Shown: positions 1 through 11,822, counted from the stretch's first letter. The stretch: DNA of 64,000 nucleotides from Actinobacillus sp. GY-402 (GCF_014843355.1 NZ_CP062137.1:186001-250000), one strand, 5' to 3'. Made by a program: numbers and translations. Notes: generated from the sequence alone by a model not told the origin.

Positions 1-1
1 T

Positions 2-1708
2 TTCGTTTGTTTCGGTCTTTTTGCGTTAATTGCGCGCGCGGCTTTCGTACAGACGATCAATGTGGAAACCTTCAGCAACGAAGCGGATAAACGTTCGTTA
101 CGTACGTTAACAATCGAATCGGCCCGCGGTTCGATTTTAGACCGCAACGGACAAATGCTTTCGGTGAGCGTGCCGATGCATGCGATTACTATCGATCCGA
201 AAGTGATTCTGGACGAACATTCTCTGGACGATCGCGAGCGCTGGACCGCTTTAGCGGACAGTTTGGGTTTGCGATATAAAGATATTGCGGCAAAAATTCA
301 GGCGAAACCTCGTTCCCGCTTCGAATATCTTGCCCGTCAGGTACCGCCGAGCGTTGCCGACTATGTGAAAAAATTAAAAATCCCCGGCGTGATGTTAGTG
401 AGCGATTTCCGCCGTTTCTATCCTCGCGCGGAGGAAACCGCTCATTTAATCGGTTTTACCGATGTGGACAATAAAGGGATTGAGGGAATTGAAAAGAGCT
501 TTAACTCATTATTACTCGGTAAATCCGGTTCGCGTACTTATCGCAAAGATAAACAGGGTAAAATCGTCGAAGAAATCGCCGATATTAAAAAATACGAAGC
601 GCACAATGTGACGTTGAGTATCGATGAAAAATTGCAGTCTATGGTTTATCGCGAAATTAAACGCGCGGTGGCGGAAAATAACGCAACGTCCGGTACCGCC
701 GTCTTGGTTGACGTACGTACGGGCGAAGTGTTGGCAATGGTTAACGCACCTTCCTATAATCCGAACAAACGTACCGGCGTATCGGAAGATTTAATGCGTA
801 ACAAAGCGGTTACCGATACTTTTGAACCGGGTTCTACGGTAAAACCTTTCGTCGTTTTGACCGCACTTCAACGCGGCGCCGTACATCGCGGCGAAATCAT
901 CAACACCGGGCCTTTGGTATTGAACGGTCATGAAATTAAAGACGTTGCGCCGCGCAATCAGCAAACGCTGGATGAAATTCTGGAAAACTCCTCAAACCGC
1001 GGGGTCAGCCGGCTTGCCTTGCGCATGCCGCCTTCCGCGTTAATGGAAACTTACCAAAACGCCGGTTTAGGAAAATCGACGGATTTGGGTTTAGGCGGCG
1101 AACAGGCGGGATATTTAAACGCAAATCGTAAACGTTGGGCGGATATCGAGCGCGCAAACGTTGCCTACGGTTACGGTATTAATGCGACGCCGTTGCAAAT
1201 CGCCCGCGCTTATGTCACTTTAGGCAGCTTCGGCATTTACCGCCCGTTATCCATTACCAAAGTGGATCCGCCGGTGATTGGCAACCGCGTTTTTTCTGAA
1301 AAAATTACCCGTGATGTAGTTGGCATGATGGAAAAAGTGGCGATTAAAAACAAACGCGCCATGGTAGACGGTTATCGCGTCGCTATCAAAACCGGTACGG
1401 CGAAAAAATTGGAAAAAGGCCGTTATGTCGATAAATACATGGCTTACACCGCAGGACTTGCGCCGGCAACGGATCCGCGTTTCGCTTTGGTGATTTTAAT
1501 TGATGATCCGAAAGCCGGACAATATTACGGCGGCGCCGTGTCCGCACCGGTATTTTCCAGCATTATGGGTTATGCTTTGCGAGCCTATAACATTACGCCG
1601 GATGCCGAGCCTTCCGAGCAAAATGCGAAAATCACAAGACGCGTGGTGCGTTTGAGTCAACAACCTAAACTGGATTCGCAACAATCACCGATGCAGCAAC
1701 AAAATTAA
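2..1708 (+). CDS. ftsI: Peptidoglycan D,D-transpeptidase FtsI (PBP3), 5'-truncated by window edge
   Basis: Septum-specific class B penicillin-binding protein that cross-links peptidoglycan at the division site, anchored in the inner membrane. The frame is open to the left edge: residues before the GTG at 62 ([17 protein letters not shown]) look like the C-terminal half of the single N-terminal membrane helix, so the real start lies upstream of the window and the GTG is internal. The dimerisation domain follows, then the transpeptidase domain with all three active-site motifs: STVK (833-844, catalytic Ser), SSN (989-997) and KTG (1388-1396). murE starts 9 nt after the stop. This is the standard first wall gene of a gammaproteobacterial dcw cluster after ftsL. 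Nothing suggests damage. Identity is secure; only the N-terminus is missing. Confidence 0.96.
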   Translation, partial: FVCFGLFALIARAAFVQTINVETFSNEADKRSLRTLTIESARGSILDRNGQMLSVSVPMHAITIDPKVILDEHSLDDRERWTALADSLGLRYKDIAAKIQAKPRSRFEYLARQVPPSVADYVKKLKIPGVMLVSDFRRFYPRAEETAHLIGFTDVDNKGIEGIEKSFNSLLLGKSGSRTYRKDKQGKIVEEIADIKKYEAHNVTLSIDEKLQSMVYREIKRAVAENNATSGTAVLVDVRTGEVLAMVNAPSYNPNKRTGVSEDLMRNKAVTDTFEPGSTVKPFVVLTALQRGAVHRGEIINTGPLVLNGHEIKDVAPRNQQTLDEILENSSNRGVSRLALRMPPSALMETYQNAGLGKSTDLGLGGEQAGYLNANRKRWADIERANVAYGYGINATPLQIARAYVTLGSFGIYRPLSITKVDPPVIGNRVFSEKITRDVVGMMEKVAIKNKRAMVDGYRVAIKTGTAKKLEKGRYVDKYMAYTAGLAPATDPRFALVILIDDPKAGQYYGGAVSAPVFSSIMGYALRAYNITPDAEPSEQNAKITRRVVRLSQQPKLDSQQSPMQQQN

Positions 1709-1717
1709 TAAAAAACG

Positions 1718-3184
1718 ATGAAAAATTTGACCGCACTTTTGGGGCTTAACCGCCCCGAATTAGAAGGTATTCAACTTACGGAAATGTGTTTAGACAGCCG
1801 ATCGATTAAGACTGGCTGTCTTTTCGTTGCAATAAAAGGCCACAATGTTGACGGCAGACGGTTTATTTCTGCCGCGATCGAGCGCAATGCCGCGGCGGTT
1901 TTGGCGGAATGCGAGGATGCGCGCGAACATTTGCAACTGCGTTTCGAACGCAATATTCCCGTCATTTCTTATTTCAATCTTCCCGAACATTTATCGGAAA
2001 TCGCCGATAAATTTTACGACAGTCCGTCTCAACGCCTGCAGTTAATCGGTGTGACCGGCACGAACGGCAAAACGACCGTTTCCCAGTTATTGGCGCAATG
2101 GGCGCAGATTTTAGGGAAGACGCCCGCCGTGATGGGAACGATCGGAAACGGTTTGCTGGGACAGGTTCGTCCCGCCGCCAACACGACCGGTTCGGCCATT
2201 GAAGTTCAATCCTCATTAGCGAATTTTATCGAACAGGGCGCGGATTTTGCCGCCATTGAAGTGTCTTCCCACGGTTTGGTGCAAAAACGAATTGAGGCGT
2301 TAAAATTTGCAGCGGTGGTTTTCACCAATTTAAGCCGTGATCATTTGGATTATCACGGCACCATGGCGGCTTATGCGGACGCTAAAAAGCGTTTGTTCAC
2401 CGAATTGCCGTCGCAATATCAAATTATCAATGCGGACGATGAAATCGGTCGGGCATGGTTGCAGGAATTGCCGGATGCGGTGGCGGTCAGTTGTGATTCC
2501 GATTTTCAACCGCAACAAAAAAACTGGCTGAAATCGACCGCACTTTCCTTCACCGGTCACGGTGCCGAGATTGAATTCGCTTCCGCTTGGGGCGGCGGCA
2601 AGTTGGAAAGCCGGCTTATCGGCGCTTTCAATGTGAGCAATTTATTACTTGTGTTGGCAACGTTGCTGGCTTTAGGGTATCCTTTACAGATTTTAATCCG
2701 CACGGCTTCGCAACTTCGCGGCGTTTGCGGCCGCATGGAAATGATTACGACGGCCGGTAAACCTACGGTGATGGTGGATTATGCTCATACGCCGGATGCC
2801 TTGGAGAAAGCCCTGGCGGCGGCACGCATTCATTGTACGGGCGAACTTTGGTGCATTTTCGGCTGCGGCGGTGATCGCGATAGCGGAAAACGTCCGATGA
2901 TGGCGAAAGTCGCCGAGCGTTTCGCCGATCGAATTATCATCACCGACGATAATCCCCGCACGGAAGAACCGGCCAAAATTGTGGCGGATATCACCGCCGG
3001 CTTTGAACAATTACAAAACGTACAAATTATTCATGCCCGGGAAGCGGCTATCCGCACGGCAATTCAATGTGCGGCGGAAAATGATGTGATTTTAATTGCC
3101 GGTAAAGGGCATGAAGATTACCAAATTGTCGGAAAAGAAAAGCATCATTTTTCCGATCAGGAAACAGCAAAGAAATATTTATAA
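1718..3184 (+). CDS. murE: UDP-MurNAc-L-Ala-D-Glu:meso-diaminopimelate ligase MurE
   Basis: Cytoplasmic ATP-dependent ligase that adds meso-diaminopimelate to UDP-MurNAc-dipeptide. At 488 aa it has the usual family length. The Mur ligase P-loop GTNGKTT lies near residues 113-119, and the DNPR motif at residues 411-414 is the signature of DAP-specific rather than lysine-specific MurE. A Haemophilus-type uptake signal overlaps the first codons and encodes 'LTALL' at residues 4-8; a second, in mid-gene, encodes 'STALS'. The ribosome-binding site is weak (AAAAAACG), which fits coupling to ftsI nine bases upstream. The gene ends at 3184 and murF starts at the next base, so the two are surely co-translated. 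Confidence 0.97.
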   Translation: MKNLTALLGLNRPELEGIQLTEMCLDSRSIKTGCLFVAIKGHNVDGRRFISAAIERNAAAVLAECEDAREHLQLRFERNIPVISYFNLPEHLSEIADKFYDSPSQRLQLIGVTGTNGKTTVSQLLAQWAQILGKTPAVMGTIGNGLLGQVRPAANTTGSAIEVQSSLANFIEQGADFAAIEVSSHGLVQKRIEALKFAAVVFTNLSRDHLDYHGTMAAYADAKKRLFTELPSQYQIINADDEIGRAWLQELPDAVAVSCDSDFQPQQKNWLKSTALSFTGHGAEIEFASAWGGGKLESRLIGAFNVSNLLLVLATLLALGYPLQILIRTASQLRGVCGRMEMITTAGKPTVMVDYAHTPDALEKALAAARIHCTGELWCIFGCGGDRDSGKRPMMAKVAERFADRIIITDDNPRTEEPAKIVADITAGFEQLQNVQIIHAREAAIRTAIQCAAENDVILIAGKGHEDYQIVGKEKHHFSDQETAKKYL

Positions 3185-4630
3185 ATGATTAGATTACAAA
3201 CAAAAAAACTGGCGGAAATTCTAAACGGCAGATTGATCGGCGATGGAAATGCGGTGGTCGAGGCCGTGAGCACGGATACGCGTCAGCCGACGCAAAAGGG
3301 TTTATTCTTCGCCTTAAAAGGTGAAAAATTTGATGCTCATGATTATTTGCCGTCTGCGGTGGAGCAAGGCAACGCGGCGGTTGTGGTGGATCATGTCTGT
3401 GAAATTGACGTTCCACAAATTGTGGTTGCCGATACCCGTTTAGCGCTGGGCCGTTTGGCTCAGTGGTTGAAAGCGGAGCTGAAACCATTAACCGTTGCGA
3501 TGACCGGTTCTTCCGGCAAAACGACGGTAAAAGAGATGACAGCGTCGATTTTGCAACAGACAGCACGGAAAAGTGCGGTCAAAAATCGTGAAGTTTTTTT
3601 TAACGATAATGGCGGGCACGAGCAAACCGATTCCGCCGATGCCGTTTTGTTTACGCAGGGAAATTTCAATAACGATATCGGCGTGCCGTTAACCTTGCTT
3701 CGTCTGGAACCGAAACATCGTTTTGCGGTGATTGAACTGGGCGCAAATCACGCCGGCGAAATCGATTACACCACGAAATTAGTGCGTCCTGATGTGGCGT
3801 TGATTAATAATATTGCGCCGGCACATTTGGAAGGTTTCGGTTCGCTGGACGGCGTGGCGCGGGCAAAAGGCGAAATTTACCGAGGCTTGCCCGAAGACGG
3901 GATTGCGGTGGTGAATTTGGATTGCCATTATTTGCCGTTATGGGGAAAAGAAATCGGCGGACGTCAGGTGCGGTCGTTTTCCGCCGCGAACGGTCGGGCG
4001 GATTATTGGGCGGATAACGTTCGGATGACGGAATCCGGTTCCGCTTTCACGTTGCATAGTCCCGCCGGTTCGATTGATATCAATCTGCCGTATTTAGGCG
4101 CGCACAATATCGGTAACGCCTTGGCGGCAACGGCGCTGGCTATGAATGTCGGCGCCGAATTGGCGGATGTGAAAGCGGGACTGGAGCAACGTTCGCCGGT
4201 GAAAGGACGGTTATTTCCCATTGAACCCTGCAAAAATTTATTATTGCTGGACGATACCTATAACGCCAATGTGGATTCGCTGAAATCGGCAATTGATGTG
4301 TTGAAAAATTATAAGGCGTTTCGTATTTTGGCCGTGGGCGATATGGCGGAACTGGGCGAAAACAGCCGGGAATGTCATCAGCAGGTGGCGGATTATGCCA
4401 AAGCGGCGAATTTGGATTGCGTTGCCAGTTTCGGGCGGAAATCCGCTGTCATTGCCCAGGCCTGTCGCGGGATTCATTTCACCGATAAAACCGGAATGGC
4501 GCATTATTTAGCCGAACTCATTGATGATAAATTGAAGAATAATCAACAGGTTGTGGTGTTGGCAAAAGGATCGCGCAGTCAAAAAATGGAAGATGTGATT
4601 GCAATTTTAAAGCAAAAATTTGAAGGATAA
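3185..4630 (+). CDS. murF: UDP-MurNAc-tripeptide:D-Ala-D-Ala ligase MurF, with a uptake-signal-bearing insertion
   Basis: Adds D-Ala-D-Ala to UDP-MurNAc-tripeptide, the last cytoplasmic step of nucleotide precursor synthesis. At 481 aa it is longer than the roughly 450-460 aa typical of the family. The P-loop MTGSSGKTT is at about residues 106-114. Just after it, about residues 125-152 ([11 protein letters not shown]... to ...DAVLF) have no counterpart in the E. coli MurF I remember, where the helix runs almost directly into the 'GNLNNDIGVP' stretch (here [10 protein letters not shown]). The insertion begins with a perfect uptake signal at 3570-3580, so it may have grown around that signal. 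The start codon abuts the murE stop. The MurF call is secure; the origin of the insertion is inference. Confidence 0.96.
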   Translation: MIRLQTKKLAEILNGRLIGDGNAVVEAVSTDTRQPTQKGLFFALKGEKFDAHDYLPSAVEQGNAAVVVDHVCEIDVPQIVVADTRLALGRLAQWLKAELKPLTVAMTGSSGKTTVKEMTASILQQTARKSAVKNREVFFNDNGGHEQTDSADAVLFTQGNFNNDIGVPLTLLRLEPKHRFAVIELGANHAGEIDYTTKLVRPDVALINNIAPAHLEGFGSLDGVARAKGEIYRGLPEDGIAVVNLDCHYLPLWGKEIGGRQVRSFSAANGRADYWADNVRMTESGSAFTLHSPAGSIDINLPYLGAHNIGNALAATALAMNVGAELADVKAGLEQRSPVKGRLFPIEPCKNLLLLDDTYNANVDSLKSAIDVLKNYKAFRILAVGDMAELGENSRECHQQVADYAKAANLDCVASFGRKSAVIAQACRGIHFTDKTGMAHYLAELIDDKLKNNQQVVVLAKGSRSQKMEDVIAILKQKFEG

Positions 4631-4637
4631 TCAAAAA

Positions 4638-5720
4638 ATGTTAGTTTGGCTTGCCTCTTTTTTAGAACAGTATTTTAGTAGTTTTCATGTGATTTCTTAC
4701 TTGACTGTGCGCGCCGTTTTGTCGCTGCTGACCGCTTTGTTATTGTCGCTTTGGATTGGTCCGAAAATGATCCGTCGTTTGCAGATTTTTAAATTCGGTC
4801 AGGAAGTGCGTAATGACGGGCCGGAAAGCCATTTTCAGAAGCGCGGTACGCCGACTATGGGCGGTATTATGATCCTTGCTACGATTACCGTCAGTTCATT
4901 GCTGTGGAGCGATTTGTCCAATCCGTATATCTGGTGCAGTTTGTTCGTATTATTGGGCTATGGCGCCATCGGCTTTGTGGATGATTACCGCAAAATCAAA
5001 TATAAAAATACCGATGGTTTGATTGCCCGCTGGAAATATTTTTGGTTATCCGCCGTGGCGTTCGTCGCCGTGTTTGCCATGTATATGATCGGTAAAGATA
5101 CCGATGCGACGCGCTTAGTGGTGCCGTTCTTTAAAGATATTATGCCGCAGTTGGGACTGTTTTACATTGTGCTGGCTTATTTCGTAATTGTCGGTACCAG
5201 TAACGCCGTGAATTTAACCGACGGTTTAGACGGTTTGGCCATTATGCCGACGGTTTTTGTCGCCGGCGCATTTGCGATTATCGCCTGGGCGACGGGGAAC
5301 GTTGAAATTTCTAAATATCTTTATATTCCTTATGTCAGTCACACTTCCGAACTGGTGATTTTCTGTACGGCTATTGTCGGTGCCGGCTTGGGATTTCTGT
5401 GGTTCAATACTTATCCCGCACAAGTCTTTATGGGCGATGTGGGCTCTTTGGCACTGGGCGGCGCATTAGGCACCATTGCCGTTTTGGTTCGTCAGGAATT
5501 TCTGTTGGTGATCATGGGCGGCGTGTTCGTAATGGAAACCGTGTCGGTTATCTTACAGGTGGGTTCCTACAAATTACGTAAAAAACGTATTTTCCGCATG
5601 GCGCCGATTCATCATCATTACGAACTTAAAGGTTGGCCGGAACCGCGCGTGATTATCCGTTTCTGGATTATTTCATTGATGCTGGTATTACTGGGATTGG
5701 TTACGCTTAAACTCCGTTAG
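4638..5720 (+). CDS. mraY: Phospho-N-acetylmuramoyl-pentapeptide transferase MraY
   Basis: Integral membrane enzyme that transfers phospho-MurNAc-pentapeptide to undecaprenyl phosphate, making lipid I. The frame opens at 4620, but the ATG at 4638 gives the exact family length (360 aa), the conserved N-terminus [11 protein letters not shown], and an AAGGAT ribosome-binding site at 4623-4628 placed over the murF stop. There are about ten hydrophobic helices. Conserved loops are visible: GTPTMGG after helix 2, GFVDDYRK (the catalytic Asp pair), NLTDGLDGL and [12 protein letters not shown], ending with the [14 protein letters not shown] histidine motif. It sits between murF and murD in the standard order. 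Confidence 0.97.
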   Translation: MLVWLASFLEQYFSSFHVISYLTVRAVLSLLTALLLSLWIGPKMIRRLQIFKFGQEVRNDGPESHFQKRGTPTMGGIMILATITVSSLLWSDLSNPYIWCSLFVLLGYGAIGFVDDYRKIKYKNTDGLIARWKYFWLSAVAFVAVFAMYMIGKDTDATRLVVPFFKDIMPQLGLFYIVLAYFVIVGTSNAVNLTDGLDGLAIMPTVFVAGAFAIIAWATGNVEISKYLYIPYVSHTSELVIFCTAIVGAGLGFLWFNTYPAQVFMGDVGSLALGGALGTIAVLVRQEFLLVIMGGVFVMETVSVILQVGSYKLRKKRIFRMAPIHHHYELKGWPEPRVIIRFWIISLMLVLLGLVTLKLR

Positions 5721-5757
5721 AACATCGTTAGACTAATTACCCTTAGGATATTTCCAC

Positions 5758-7074
5758 ATGGCAGAATATAAAAATAAAAAAGTCACCGTCATCGGATTAG
5801 GTAAAACAGGATTGTCCTGTGTCGATTTTTTGCTGAAAAAACAAGCGGATGTGCGCGTTATTGATACGCGGGAAAATCCGGCCGGGGCGGAAAAACTGAG
5901 TCCGAATATCCCGTTGCACAAGGGCGGTTTGAATCAGGATTGGCTGAACGCCAGCGATATGATTGTCATCAGCCCCGGTTTGGCGGTAAAAACGCCGGAA
6001 ATTCAGACCGCACTTTCCGTCGGCGTGGAAGTGATCGGCGACATTGAGCTGTTTTGCCGCGAAGCCAACGAACAGGGAAAACCCGTGGTGGCGATTACCG
6101 GTTCAAACGGCAAAAGCACCGTGACGGCGTTGGTGACGGAAATGGCGAAAGCGGGCGGTTTACGCGTGGGAATGGGCGGCAATATCGGTATTCCGGCGCT
6201 GTCTTTATTAGAGACGGAATGCGATCTGTATGTGCTGGAATTATCCAGTTTCCAGCTGGAAACCACATTCAGCCTGAAGGCTGCGGCGGCAACGGTGTTA
6301 AATGTCACGGAAGATCATATGAACCGTTATGCGGATTTGGAAGATTACCGTCAGGCAAAACTGAAAATTTATCTGAACGCCGAAACCGCCGTGATCAATG
6401 CGGAAGATTCGTTAACTAAAGAAGATAATAAACAGAGCGCCAAACGGCAGCTCAGCTTCGGTGAAAATCATGCGGATTATTGGCTGAAAACGGAAAACGG
6501 TCGGCAATATTTAATGGCGCGGCAAGAGGTGATTCTGCCGTGCAGTGAAGTGAAAATTTCCGGTCGTCATAATTATATGAACGCATTGGCGTCGATTGCT
6601 CTGGCTCAGTCTGTCGGGGTAAAAACTCACGGAATTTTGACCGCACTTCGCACTTTCAGCGGCTTGGATCACCGTTTTCAGTTGGCTCATTTCGCCGACG
6701 GCGTGCGCTGGGTTAACGATTCTAAAGCGACTAATGTAGGCAGCACCGTGGCGGCGTTAACCGGTTTACATTTGGAAGGCAATTTACATTTATTGCTGGG
6801 CGGCGACGGTAAAGGCGCCGATTTCAGCGAATTGGAAAAATTGATTAATAAACCCGGAATTTTCTGTTACTGTTTCGGGCGGGACGGCGCGACACTGGCG
6901 AAGTTGTCGAATCAAAGCCGCTTGTTTGAAACCATGGAACAAGCCGTTAACGCAGTGCGACCTGCGTTAAAACCCGGCGATATGGTGTTGTTATCGCCGG
7001 CTTGCGCCAGCCTGGATCAGTTTGCTTCATTTGAAAAACGTGGGGAAGAATTCACGCGTTTAGCTAAATTATAG
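5758..7074 (+). CDS. murD: UDP-MurNAc-L-alanine:D-glutamate ligase MurD
   Basis: Cytoplasmic Mur ligase that adds D-glutamate to UDP-MurNAc-L-Ala. At 438 aa it is the expected length. The N-terminal Rossmann-like domain begins VTVIGLGKTGLS, the ATP site GSNGKST is near residue 115, the central domain includes the conserved NVTEDHMNRY, and the C-terminal domain contains WVNDSKATN and SPACASLDQF. TTAGGATATTTCC before the ATG provides the ribosome-binding site. Two uptake signals lie inside the gene, each read as T-A-L (residues near 84 and 295). ftsW follows after 13 nt. Confidence 0.97.
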   Translation: MAEYKNKKVTVIGLGKTGLSCVDFLLKKQADVRVIDTRENPAGAEKLSPNIPLHKGGLNQDWLNASDMIVISPGLAVKTPEIQTALSVGVEVIGDIELFCREANEQGKPVVAITGSNGKSTVTALVTEMAKAGGLRVGMGGNIGIPALSLLETECDLYVLELSSFQLETTFSLKAAAATVLNVTEDHMNRYADLEDYRQAKLKIYLNAETAVINAEDSLTKEDNKQSAKRQLSFGENHADYWLKTENGRQYLMARQEVILPCSEVKISGRHNYMNALASIALAQSVGVKTHGILTALRTFSGLDHRFQLAHFADGVRWVNDSKATNVGSTVAALTGLHLEGNLHLLLGGDGKGADFSELEKLINKPGIFCYCFGRDGATLAKLSNQSRLFETMEQAVNAVRPALKPGDMVLLSPACASLDQFASFEKRGEEFTRLAKL

Positions 7075-7087
7075 GATTGATGCGCGA

Positions 7088-8278
7088 ATGCCATTTTTAA
7101 CGAAATTCAAAGAAAATATGCAGCGTTGGACTACCATTACGCCGAGCAATCTGCTGTATGATCGCACGTTGTTGTGGTTATTCGTGATTTTGCTGTTTAT
7201 CGGCTTTATTATGGTGACGTCCGCTTCAATTCCCGTAGGGACGCGAATTGAAAATAATCCTTTTCATTTTGCCGTTCGTGATGCGTTATATGTTTTTTTA
7301 TCGTTTGTCACGTTTTATATTTTTCTGAAAATTCCGATGGAAAAATGGGAAGAGCGCTATTTTCTGGTGTTTCTTATTGCTATTGTGTTGCTGCTGGCGG
7401 TTGCGATTCCGGGAATTGGGAAAACCATTAACGGCGCGCGCCGTTGGATTCCTATCGGTATTTTTAATTTTCAGCCGGCGGAATTCGCTAAATTAGCGCT
7501 CATTTGTTTTCTTTCCAGTTATTTTACCCGCCGTTATGACGAAGTGCGGTCAAAAAAACTCAGTGCATTCAAGCCGTTGCTGGTGATGGGCTTATTCGGT
7601 GTGTTGTTATTGTTGCAGCCGGATTTGGGTAGTACGGTGGTGCTGTTTGTTATCACTTTCGGTTTGTTATTCATTGCCGGCGCTCACATCATGCAGTTCG
7701 TGGGATTAATCGGTATCGGCGCGTTTTTATTCGTCGTGCTGGTGCTGTCTTCCGCTTATCGTATGAAGCGGATTACCGGTTTTATGGATCCGTTCAAAGA
7801 CCCTTACGGCACCGGGTTTCAACTTTCAAATTCGTTAATGGCTTTCGGACGCGGCGAATTTAGCGGCGAAGGCTTGGGGAATTCCATTCAGAAATTGGAA
7901 TATTTGCCGGAAGCCCATACGGACTTTGTGATGGCGGTAGTGGGCGAAGAATTCGGTTTCTTAGGTATCGCGGTTATCGTATTTTTACTTTCCGCGTTGG
8001 TGTTCCGTGCAATGAAAATCGGCCGCGAGTCTTTGCAGTTGGAACAACGCTTTAAAGGCTTTTTTGCTTTCGGTATCAGCTTTTGGATTTTCTTTCAGGG
8101 ATTCGTTAATTTAGGTATGGCGTTAGGGTTGTTACCGACCAAAGGCTTAACTTTCCCGCTGGTCAGTTATGGTGGTTCCAGTTTAATCATTATGACAATC
8201 AGTATTGCGGTGTTGATTCGAATCGATCATGAGAACCGCTTAATGCACGGCGGACATGCACGCTTACGAGATGATTAA
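7088..8278 (+). CDS. ftsW: Septal peptidoglycan glycosyltransferase FtsW
   Basis: SEDS-family integral membrane protein that polymerises lipid II glycan strands at the septum together with FtsI. It has 396 aa with about ten transmembrane helices. Family landmarks are present: GARRWI early, the large extracytoplasmic loop with the GxG...QL.NS..AFGRG segment, [19 protein letters not shown], and near the C-terminus the [20 protein letters not shown] signature. Position between murD and murG supports ftsW rather than its paralogue rodA. The start at 7088 follows the murD stop by 13 nt with a poor Shine-Dalgarno (TTGATGCGCGA), so coupling is likely. Confidence 0.96.
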   Translation: MPFLTKFKENMQRWTTITPSNLLYDRTLLWLFVILLFIGFIMVTSASIPVGTRIENNPFHFAVRDALYVFLSFVTFYIFLKIPMEKWEERYFLVFLIAIVLLLAVAIPGIGKTINGARRWIPIGIFNFQPAEFAKLALICFLSSYFTRRYDEVRSKKLSAFKPLLVMGLFGVLLLLQPDLGSTVVLFVITFGLLFIAGAHIMQFVGLIGIGAFLFVVLVLSSAYRMKRITGFMDPFKDPYGTGFQLSNSLMAFGRGEFSGEGLGNSIQKLEYLPEAHTDFVMAVVGEEFGFLGIAVIVFLLSALVFRAMKIGRESLQLEQRFKGFFAFGISFWIFFQGFVNLGMALGLLPTKGLTFPLVSYGGSSLIIMTISIAVLIRIDHENRLMHGGHARLRDD

Positions 8279-8295
8279 ACTTAAAAGAGATAACC

Positions 8296-9360
8296 ATGAA
8301 TAAAAAATTATTGGTAATGGCTGGCGGTACTGGCGGACACGTATTCCCAGCCATTGCTGTAGCACAACAACTACAACAACAGGGTTGGGAAGTTCAATGG
8401 CTTGGCACGGCGGACAGAATGGAAGCTCAGCTGGTGCCGAAACACGGGATTAAAATTAATTTTATTCAGATTTCCGGTTTGCGCGGTAAAGGCTTGTTCG
8501 CATTGCTTAAAGCGCCCTTTGCCATATTTCGTGCGGTGCTACAGGCGCGTAAAATTATTAAACAATATCAACCTCATGCGGTGCTCGGTATGGGCGGATA
8601 CGTTTCCGGTCCGGGCGGAATTGCGGCGAAATTATGCGGCGTGCCCATTATTTTGCATGAACAAAATGCGGTGGCGGGCTTAACTAACGTTTGGTTGTCA
8701 AAAATAGCCAAACGCACGCTACAGGCGTTTCCGAGCGCATTTCCTCAGGCGGAAGTGGTCGGCAATCCGGTGCGTCAATCTTTATACGCGGAACCGTTGC
8801 CGGAACAGCGTTATGCCGAACGCACAGGAAAATTGCGCCTGCTGGTGGTGGGCGGAAGCCAGGGCGCGCGCGTGTTAAATCAAAATGTGCCGCCGATGGT
8901 CGCCCGTTTAACCGATAAACTGGATGTACGTCATCAAGTGGGCGCCGGAAATGTGGAAAATGTGACCGCACTTTACCAAAAACTGGGTGTGGACACGAAA
9001 AGTGCGGTCAAAATTACGGAGTTTTTTGACGATATGGCCGCCGCCTACGCTTGGGCGGATTTAGTGATTTGCCGTTCGGGGGCGTTAACGGTGTGCGAGC
9101 TGGCCGCCGTCGGCACGCCTGCTATTTTTGTTCCGTTTCAGCATAAAGATCGTCAGCAATTCCTCAATGCAAAATATCTGGCCGATGTCGGCGCGGCAAA
9201 AATTGTCGAGCAGGCTGACCTAAGCCCCGAAGTTTTGGTAAACTTAGTGGATAATTTGGATCGCGCAATTTTGTGCGAGATGGCGATGAAGGCGAAGTCC
9301 ATGGCAACGCCGTTAGCGGCGAAGCGCGTCGCGGATGTAATTATTGAAAATGCTAATTAA
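8296..9360 (+). CDS. murG: UDP-GlcNAc:lipid I N-acetylglucosaminyltransferase MurG
   Basis: Peripheral inner-membrane GT-B glycosyltransferase converting lipid I to lipid II. Length 354 aa matches the family. The first glycine-rich loop [10 protein letters not shown] is at residues 10-19, [11 protein letters not shown] at about 97-107, and the second G-loop GGSQGAR at about 191-197. The donor-site region is visible as [30 protein letters not shown]. The ribosome-binding site is AGAGATAACC before ATG. Two uptake signals in opposite orientation (8964-8974 and 8998-9009) sit inside the coding sequence and would fold into a hairpin with a stem of about 11 bp in the mRNA. They encode 'VTALY' and 'KSAVKI'. 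Confidence 0.97.
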   Translation: MNKKLLVMAGGTGGHVFPAIAVAQQLQQQGWEVQWLGTADRMEAQLVPKHGIKINFIQISGLRGKGLFALLKAPFAIFRAVLQARKIIKQYQPHAVLGMGGYVSGPGGIAAKLCGVPIILHEQNAVAGLTNVWLSKIAKRTLQAFPSAFPQAEVVGNPVRQSLYAEPLPEQRYAERTGKLRLLVVGGSQGARVLNQNVPPMVARLTDKLDVRHQVGAGNVENVTALYQKLGVDTKSAVKITEFFDDMAAAYAWADLVICRSGALTVCELAAVGTPAIFVPFQHKDRQQFLNAKYLADVGAAKIVEQADLSPEVLVNLVDNLDRAILCEMAMKAKSMATPLAAKRVADVIIENAN

Positions 9361-9378
9361 AACAATGAGATAAATATA

Positions 9379-10809
9379 ATGAAGAAAAGACAGGATAAAA
9401 TCAGACAAATGGTGCCGGGTATGCGTCGTGTGCGTCAGATTCACTTTGTGGGAATCGGCGGCGCGGGAATGGGCGGTATTGCCGAAGTACTTTTAAATGA
9501 GGGCTACGATATTACCGGTTCCGATATTGCAGAAAATGCCGTGACTAGCCGTTTGTCTTCTCTGGGCGCCAAAATTTTTATCGGGCATGCGGCCTCAAAC
9601 GTTGAAAAAGCCAGCGTCGTGGTGGTATCGAGTGCCATTAAACCCGATAATGTTGAAGTGGTTGCCGCTCATGAGAAACGGATTCCTGTTATTCAGCGCG
9701 CGCAAATGTTGGCGGAACTTATGCGTTTCCGTCACGGCATCGCCATTGCCGGCACGCACGGTAAAACCACTACCACGGCAATGATTTCGATGATTTATAC
9801 CCAGGCGGGGCTGGATCCTACTTTTGTCAACGGCGGACTGGTTAAATCGGCGGGAACCAACGCTTATCTCGGTGCGAGCCGTTATTTGATTGCAGAAGCG
9901 GACGAAAGCGACGCATCGTTTCTGCATTTACAGCCGATGGTATCCGTGGTGACAAATATCGAGCCGGATCATATGGATACTTACCATGGCGACTTTGATG
10001 AAATGAAACGTACTTATGTGAACTTTTTGCATAATTTGCCGTTCTATGGTTTAGCCGTGATGTGTGCGGACGACGCCGTATTAATGGAATTAGTACCGCA
10101 AGTTGGGCGCCAGGTGATTACTTACGGTTTCAGCGATAAAGCCGATTATCGTATTGAAAATTATGAACAAACCGGCTTTCAAGGACATTATGACGTGATT
10201 ACGCCGACAGGCGAACGCATTCATATTTTGTTAAATGTGCCCGGTAAGCATAATGCGCTGAACGCCACGGCGGCGTTGATTGTGGCAAAAGAAGAAGGCA
10301 TTGAAAACGAAGCGATTTTAGCCGCACTTGCGGATTTCCAGGGCGCGGGACGTCGTTTCGATCAGCTTGGCGAATTTATTCGTCCGAATGGCAAAGTCAT
10401 GTTAGTGGATGATTACGGACATCATCCTACGGAAGTAGGCGTAACGATTCAGGCGGCGCGTTCGGGCTGGGAAAATAAACGCGTGGTGATGGTTTTTCAA
10501 CCGCACCGTTACAGTCGTACCCGTGATCTGTTTGATGATTTTGTCCGCGTGCTTTCGCAGGTGGATGTGCTTATTTTGTTGGACGTGTATCCGGCGGGCG
10601 AACAACCGATTGCGGGAGCGGATAGCCGTTCCTTGGCGCGTTCAATTCGTAATTTAGGTAAAGTGGATCCGATTTTTGTCGCGGATCACGCGCAATTATC
10701 GGAAGTGATTGATCAGATTATTCAGGACGGCGATTTAATTTTGGCGCAAGGCGCGGGAAATGTCAGTCGTTTGTCCCGTAATTTGGTGGAACATTGGACG
10801 AGAGCGTAA
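9379..10809 (+). CDS. murC: UDP-N-acetylmuramate:L-alanine ligase MurC
   Basis: First amino-acid-adding Mur ligase; attaches L-alanine to UDP-MurNAc in the cytoplasm. 476 aa. The N-terminus carries [18 protein letters not shown] (the Rossmann motif for the nucleotide sugar), followed by [11 protein letters not shown] (P-loop, about residues 126-136), [10 protein letters not shown] in the central domain, and [10 protein letters not shown] plus FQPHRYSRT in the C-terminal domain. All are typical of MurC. The ribosome-binding site AATGAGATAAAT is weak. A short stretch with two hairpins separates it from ddlB. Confidence 0.97.
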   Translation: MKKRQDKIRQMVPGMRRVRQIHFVGIGGAGMGGIAEVLLNEGYDITGSDIAENAVTSRLSSLGAKIFIGHAASNVEKASVVVVSSAIKPDNVEVVAAHEKRIPVIQRAQMLAELMRFRHGIAIAGTHGKTTTTAMISMIYTQAGLDPTFVNGGLVKSAGTNAYLGASRYLIAEADESDASFLHLQPMVSVVTNIEPDHMDTYHGDFDEMKRTYVNFLHNLPFYGLAVMCADDAVLMELVPQVGRQVITYGFSDKADYRIENYEQTGFQGHYDVITPTGERIHILLNVPGKHNALNATAALIVAKEEGIENEAILAALADFQGAGRRFDQLGEFIRPNGKVMLVDDYGHHPTEVGVTIQAARSGWENKRVVMVFQPHRYSRTRDLFDDFVRVLSQVDVLILLDVYPAGEQPIAGADSRSLARSIRNLGKVDPIFVADHAQLSEVIDQIIQDGDLILAQGAGNVSRLSRNLVEHWTRA

Positions 10810-10859
10810 CGCCGGCGACGCGGAATTCTCCGCGCTTTAAGATAACCCGTAATCATGTG

Positions 10860-10880
10860 GCATAAACCGAGGGTTTATGC
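10860..10880. other. Perfect 9-bp hairpin in the murC-ddlB gap
   Basis: GCATAAACC (10860-10868), a 3-nt loop GAG, then GGTTTATGC (10872-10880). A second, smaller inverted repeat (GCGGA-ATTC-TCCGC) lies just upstream at about 10820-10833. No U-run follows, so it is not a standard terminator. The hairpin ends immediately before the ddlB ribosome-binding region, so it may affect message stability or ddlB translation. That role is inference. Confidence 0.5.
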
Positions 10881-10898
10881 GGAGTTTGGACAGAAAGA

Positions 10899-11822
10899 AT
10901 GAAACCATTAAAACAACAAAAAATTGCCGTATTATTAGGCGGAACCGCATCGGAACGAGAAGTGTCGTTAAATTCCGGAGCAGCGGTATTGGAAGCGTTG
11001 CGTTCGCAAGGATACGACGCGCATCCGGTAGATCCGAAAGAAACATCCGTCGCCCGTTTGAAAGAACAGGGATTTGATCGCGCCTTTAATATTTTACACG
11101 GACGCGGCGGCGAAGACGGCGTGATTCAGGGCGTATTGGAACAAATCGAATTGCCGTATACCGGTTGCGGCGTGATGACTTCCGCATTAACGATGGACAA
11201 AATGCGTACCAAAATGTTGTGGAAAGGCTTCGGTTTGCCGATTGCCGATATGGAAATTGTGACAAAATCGACCGCACTTTCCTTGGATCCGCAAGCCGTT
11301 GTGTCGCGTTTAGGCTTGCCGTTAATGGTGAAACCGTCGCGCGAAGGGTCAAGTGTCGGGTTAACCAAAGTGGATTCGGCGGATAAATTAAAAAGTGCGG
11401 TCGATTTTGCCTTAGAATTTGACGATATTGTTTTGATTGAAGAATGGTTATCCGGCGATGAATTAACCGTTCCCGTACTAGGCGGTGAAGTGTTGCCGGC
11501 GGTGCAAATTGTGCCGGAAGGCGAATTTTACGATTATAATGCGAAATATATTTCCGATAATACCCAATACATTTGTCCGATGCCGATGAGCGACGAGCGG
11601 TGGGAAGAATTGAAAAATCTGGTAAAACGCGCTTATGATGCGGTGGGATGTCGCGGTTGGAGCCGCATTGACGTTATGACGGATGCAAAAGGCAATTTCC
11701 GCCTGGTTGAAGTGAATACCACGCCGGGCATGACAAGTCACAGCTTGTTCCCGAAATCGGCGGCGACAGTGGGTTATTCCTTCGAAAAACTGGTTGAGAA
11801 AATTTTGGAGCTTAGCGTTTAA
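10899..11822 (+). CDS. ddlB: D-alanine--D-alanine ligase DdlB
   Basis: ATP-grasp ligase that makes the D-Ala-D-Ala dipeptide used by MurF. 307 aa, the usual DdlB length. Visible motifs are [16 protein letters not shown] at the N-terminus, [13 protein letters not shown], the ATP-grasp segment [16 protein letters not shown] and the metal-binding end [15 protein letters not shown]. Two oppositely oriented uptake signals lie about 120 nt apart inside the gene, read as 'STALS' and 'KSAVDF'. The stop codon TAA overlaps the ftsQ ATG by one base (TAATG), indicating translational coupling. Confidence 0.97.
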   Translation: MKPLKQQKIAVLLGGTASEREVSLNSGAAVLEALRSQGYDAHPVDPKETSVARLKEQGFDRAFNILHGRGGEDGVIQGVLEQIELPYTGCGVMTSALTMDKMRTKMLWKGFGLPIADMEIVTKSTALSLDPQAVVSRLGLPLMVKPSREGSSVGLTKVDSADKLKSAVDFALEFDDIVLIEEWLSGDELTVPVLGGEVLPAVQIVPEGEFYDYNAKYISDNTQYICPMPMSDERWEELKNLVKRAYDAVGCRGWSRIDVMTDAKGNFRLVEVNTTPGMTSHSLFPKSAATVGYSFEKLVEKILELSV

